Shown: positions 60,901-64,000 of the stretch, piece after piece
Layout of the letters: every line of letters begins with the position of its first letter
Numbering within the stretch: the stretch's first letter is position 1
From: Rotaria socialis
Lineage: Eukaryota; Rotifera; Eurotatoria; Philodinida; Philodinidae
NCBI GenBank assembly: GCA_905331475.1
Contig: CAJNYU010002344.1
Coordinates: forward strand, 124,001 to 188,000
Length of the DNA stretch: 64,000 nucleotides
Reading direction: 5' to 3'
Notes under the pieces: model-generated
What the model was told of the DNA's origin: nothing
The model's database searches: none
Seen by the model: only the letters and a program-made list of their open reading frames with translations
Program-made: the position numbers and the translations under genes

Positions 60901-63900
60901 CTTAATGGAAGTTTTTGCTATATTCTTCTTCATCAAACTATCAGTGATTATTTGCCACAACGCATTGTTCTATATCCAGAAAAGGGGTACGTACGCATTG
61001 AAGCAGTCTTGCGAAATACATTACATAACTGATTAAGCATTGTTGAATTCAGCCGGCGAATATTATGTAGACCCAAGTGTATAGAATAATGATGAATTTG
61101 AGATTGCTATTATGTTATGCATGCGTGTGTAGACTAGTGCAGTGTTGCGCCTAAAGACGAGTGATAGCTATCGTCAGTGTGTCCCTATTGCTTATGCGCA
61201 CTGACCGATTCAATGGAGACAAAGGTCCATCCACGCGGAAAATTCTCAATGAAAACGCACAAATTCTTTTTTTTTGTCATTAACTGGATTTGTAGAATTC
61301 TCATTAATATATTCAATTGGTTTCTTTTTTATTTGTTTTAGTTTACTATTCTATACAGCTATAGTTAAATCGCGTGCTCATCATATCGTACGTCTTGGTA
61401 TGGATGGTACGAATTTAAAGCTATTGTTCACATTGAAAACAACGAATGATGTTGATAATGTTAATTATCTTCGGCCATTGTTAACATTTGATCGAATAGC
61501 ACATCATCTATATTTTTATAACGGTCTCGAGAAAATATTTACATTAAATATGCACGGCGATGTTCTACATATACAATATCAAGCAGTACAAGGTTTTCAT
61601 TCGTTTAAAATTTTTGCTGGTAAAATTCTTTTTTTTTTCTAATCGGTTATGATTACTTTTGTTTTTCCACAGATAAGATGTACAAAAGTTTCGTAGATGT
61701 ACAAACTTCAAATCTTAGTGACTTTCGAATAAATCCAAAACATGCAATTGGTACAACATTGCTTGGACCTGGATTTATTTTTGATCTTAACCGTGTCGTG
61801 CAAACATTTCATAGTACGTTTTAATATTTGAAAAGAAAGTTTTGTTTTTTCAAAAACATCCTTTCATTAGATAAATCTTCTCGATTTGGACAAGGAACAT
61901 GGTCATTAAGTTCATTGCATAATTTATATTATGTTCGATATTCAATTCATATGAATGATTTTATTATTGTTGATCCTAATGAAAAGAAAAGTAAGTTTTT
62001 GAATTTTTCTAAAATGATCCAAACGAAGAAGAAAAAAAATGATTTTTACAGCCGTAGAAAATCGATGTGAACAATGTGAACAATTATGTTTTCCAAATGC
62101 AATCAATCAAACTGAAATCACATGTGGCTGCGCACAATATTATATTTTAGCTGAAGATGGTCGATCATGTAAACGGAAAAGTGCTGAGTAAGTTATTCAG
62201 AGAAAACATTTGAAGGGATTGATATTCAATTTGGTTTGCGCGTGATTAGAAATTTTTTCAATTGTCCAATAACAAAAAAAAGCATTCCATTTTATCAACG
62301 CTGTGACGGATCCCAAGATTGTTTATTTAATGAAGATGAAAATAATTGTGAAGGTTTGCTTCATTAAAATCTGCCTTTTTTCCTCGATGGCTAATTTTCA
62401 TTTATTTAGAATTCACTTGTAATAAAACATCATTTTCTTGTTGGTCAAGTAAAAAGTGTATAACACATAATGATTTATGTAATAAAATTGCCGATTGCCC
62501 AAATGGTGAAGATGAGCACGATGTTATTTGTGGACATTTTTGTGAATGGCCTAGTCTAAGTTCTTGTACTAGTAAGCAGAATTTTCTTCGAATAGAAAAA
62601 ATTCAAACGGATCTTGATTATTTATTTTTTTTTGTACAGAAAAATATCCAAATCTATGTTCCGACGTCGAATTTTATTGTGATGGAAAATGCGTATCGAT
62701 CAGTCATCGATGCGATGGCCAACCTTATTGTTGTAAGTTGCTTTAGAATTCTGTTCCCTAATCGATCACATTTATTCTAGACGATGGCGCTGATGAGCCA
62801 TTCGATTGTGTTAATGTCACATGTCCGTATGAATATTTCAAATGTCCATCAACCGGCAAATGTATTCCACTAGAAAAAGTTTGCGATAATTTTGATGATT
62901 GTCCAACAATAGATCAAGCAAATATTGCTCGTGAAGATGAAACATCACAAGCATGCAGTATGCATTCAATATAAATCTTTCCTTTCATTTTTTTCTGTTT
63001 CATAAAAGATTTTGTATTACATCATTTCAATAATTTAACGACAACTCCAACAAATATTCACATCAGTTGTGAATCAACTAATTTATTTCGATGTAAAACC
63101 AATAATTTTTGCATCAATCGAACATTTGTTTGCGAGTAAGTTCATTCCTTGTGATTTCTTTTTAAATAATACATATACATAAGTCTTTTCTTCTAATCAT
63201 TTTAAGTGGTGATCTCGATTGTTCGGATTCGTCGGATGAAGAAAATTGTGACGATAAAAATGGTATTCTACCATTATCAGTCGTTAAAGATTATACATGT
63301 ATGAGTGGCTATCGTTGCACACAACAACGGCATGAACAGTATGATTATATACCATTGTGTATACCATTACAAGAATTGTGTGATGGTATAACTCAATGTC
63401 CATTAGGAGACGATGAACATAAATTACATTGTCGTAAGTTAATGAATCAGTAAAAATGAAAATATTCGAAGGGTGTTTTTATGTAGAAACTTGTCCAAAT
63501 TGTGATTCAACATCGAGCTTTTGTGAAATGGACAATCGTATACCTTTTTGTCAATGTAAAAATGATTATGTTAAAATAGAAAATGGGTAAAATTACTATA
63601 AAATTTATTATTCTTTTAAATTGTGATGTTGTTTTTGATACTTAGAAGTTGTATATTAGAAACTAATCTATGCAATTGGTCCTATGGTACATGTGCACAT
63701 GCCAATAGTTCACAGAAAAATGATGATTTCGATGTATGTTTAAAGAAAAAATCGACAGTTCAAATGTCGGATTGTCAATGTGATCGAGGCTTTGAAATAC
63801 AAAAAGTAACAAGAAAAAACGAAATGTTTTATTTTTTTTATTAAATTTGCAATTGTTTTTTTCTCTCTTACAGAACAATAATCAAATATCATGTGTAGTT

Positions 63901-64000
63901 AAGAGTAATCGAACCATTGATATGATGCTAGATCGTCGTGCATCATTCTCCCTTAATCAGCAGGGTTCAAGCTTTTTTGTAAGATTTTTATTATTAAATT
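57922..64000 (+). CDS. LDL-receptor-related (LRP-like) endocytic receptor, N-terminal part; runs off right edge
   Basis: Exon 1 (57922-58018) encodes a signal peptide ([19 protein letters not shown]). About five to six LDLR class A repeats follow, with the calcium-binding CDGxxDCxDxSDExxC pattern ([36 protein letters not shown]). Then come two EGF modules, the second calcium-binding ([11 protein letters not shown]), and a YWTD-type beta-propeller with weak motifs ([22 protein letters not shown]). Another EGF follows ([12 protein letters not shown]) and a second class A cluster of about six repeats ([37 protein letters not shown]). The last visible part is EGF-like. This order matches LRP1/LRP2-type receptors. 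Intron 2 is unusually long (58333-59262) and holds nothing recognised. The transmembrane and cytoplasmic parts would lie beyond the window. Ligand is unknown. Confidence 0.88.

Noticed and set aside
1-64000. CRISPR arrays, bacterial operons or rRNA genes
   Set aside because: No spaced direct-repeat arrays or rRNA-like sequence; gene structure is eukaryotic throughout. tRNA genes were not found by eye, but a covariance-model search was not possible.

Overview
The window looks like nuclear DNA of a small invertebrate, most like a bdelloid rotifer. It is AT-rich, its genes are split by many GT-AG introns that are mostly 45-70 nt, and its proteins are clearly animal: a Hox gene, SHOC2, a smoothelin-type CH protein, an LRP-like receptor and a Na/K-ATPase paralogue. 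The taxon is an inference; no rRNA or mitochondrial marker is present. I rebuilt each gene by joining exons at GT-AG sites. Eight complete models were summed exon by exon and each total is a multiple of three with no internal stop (apart from one recoded UGA).

Layout. 1-3781 (-): secreted multi-EGF protein, N-terminus inside the window, with a fold-back element in intron 1 and a recent 470-bp tandem duplication of EGF exons. 6006-7603 (+): labial/Hox1 homeobox gene in a gene-poor stretch. 7604-17004: no convincing gene; nested inverted repeats and two hAT-like MITEs. 17005-22184 (+): 1316-aa NHR-Roc-COR-Death-TIR protein ending in a CaaX-like box. 22359-23909: a 1.55-kb hAT-like non-autonomous element containing a 164-bp tandem repeat. 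26849-27951 (+): iodothyronine-deiodinase-like selenoprotein with an in-frame UGA and a matching SECIS at 28050-28110. 31056-33381 (+): membrane-anchored carboxylesterase. 33964-41081 (+): full-length Na/K-ATPase alpha-like protein whose catalytic motifs are all altered; its 2-kb fifth intron holds a complete trypsin-like protease gene (35467-36948). 41082-48637: largely empty, with one possible tiny gene. 48859-53081 (+): SHOC2, with an alternative first exon that would omit the PP1-binding motif. 54801-56481 (+): smoothelin-like CH-domain protein. 57922-64000 (+): LRP-like receptor that runs off the right edge.

The genes do not form one pathway. Shared themes are extracellular or membrane proteins (EGF protein, esterase, protease, ATPase paralogue, LRP) and signalling or innate-immunity scaffolds (ROCO-TIR, SHOC2). 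Non-autonomous hAT-type elements with 8-bp target duplications recur at least five times and range from 45 bp to 1.55 kb.
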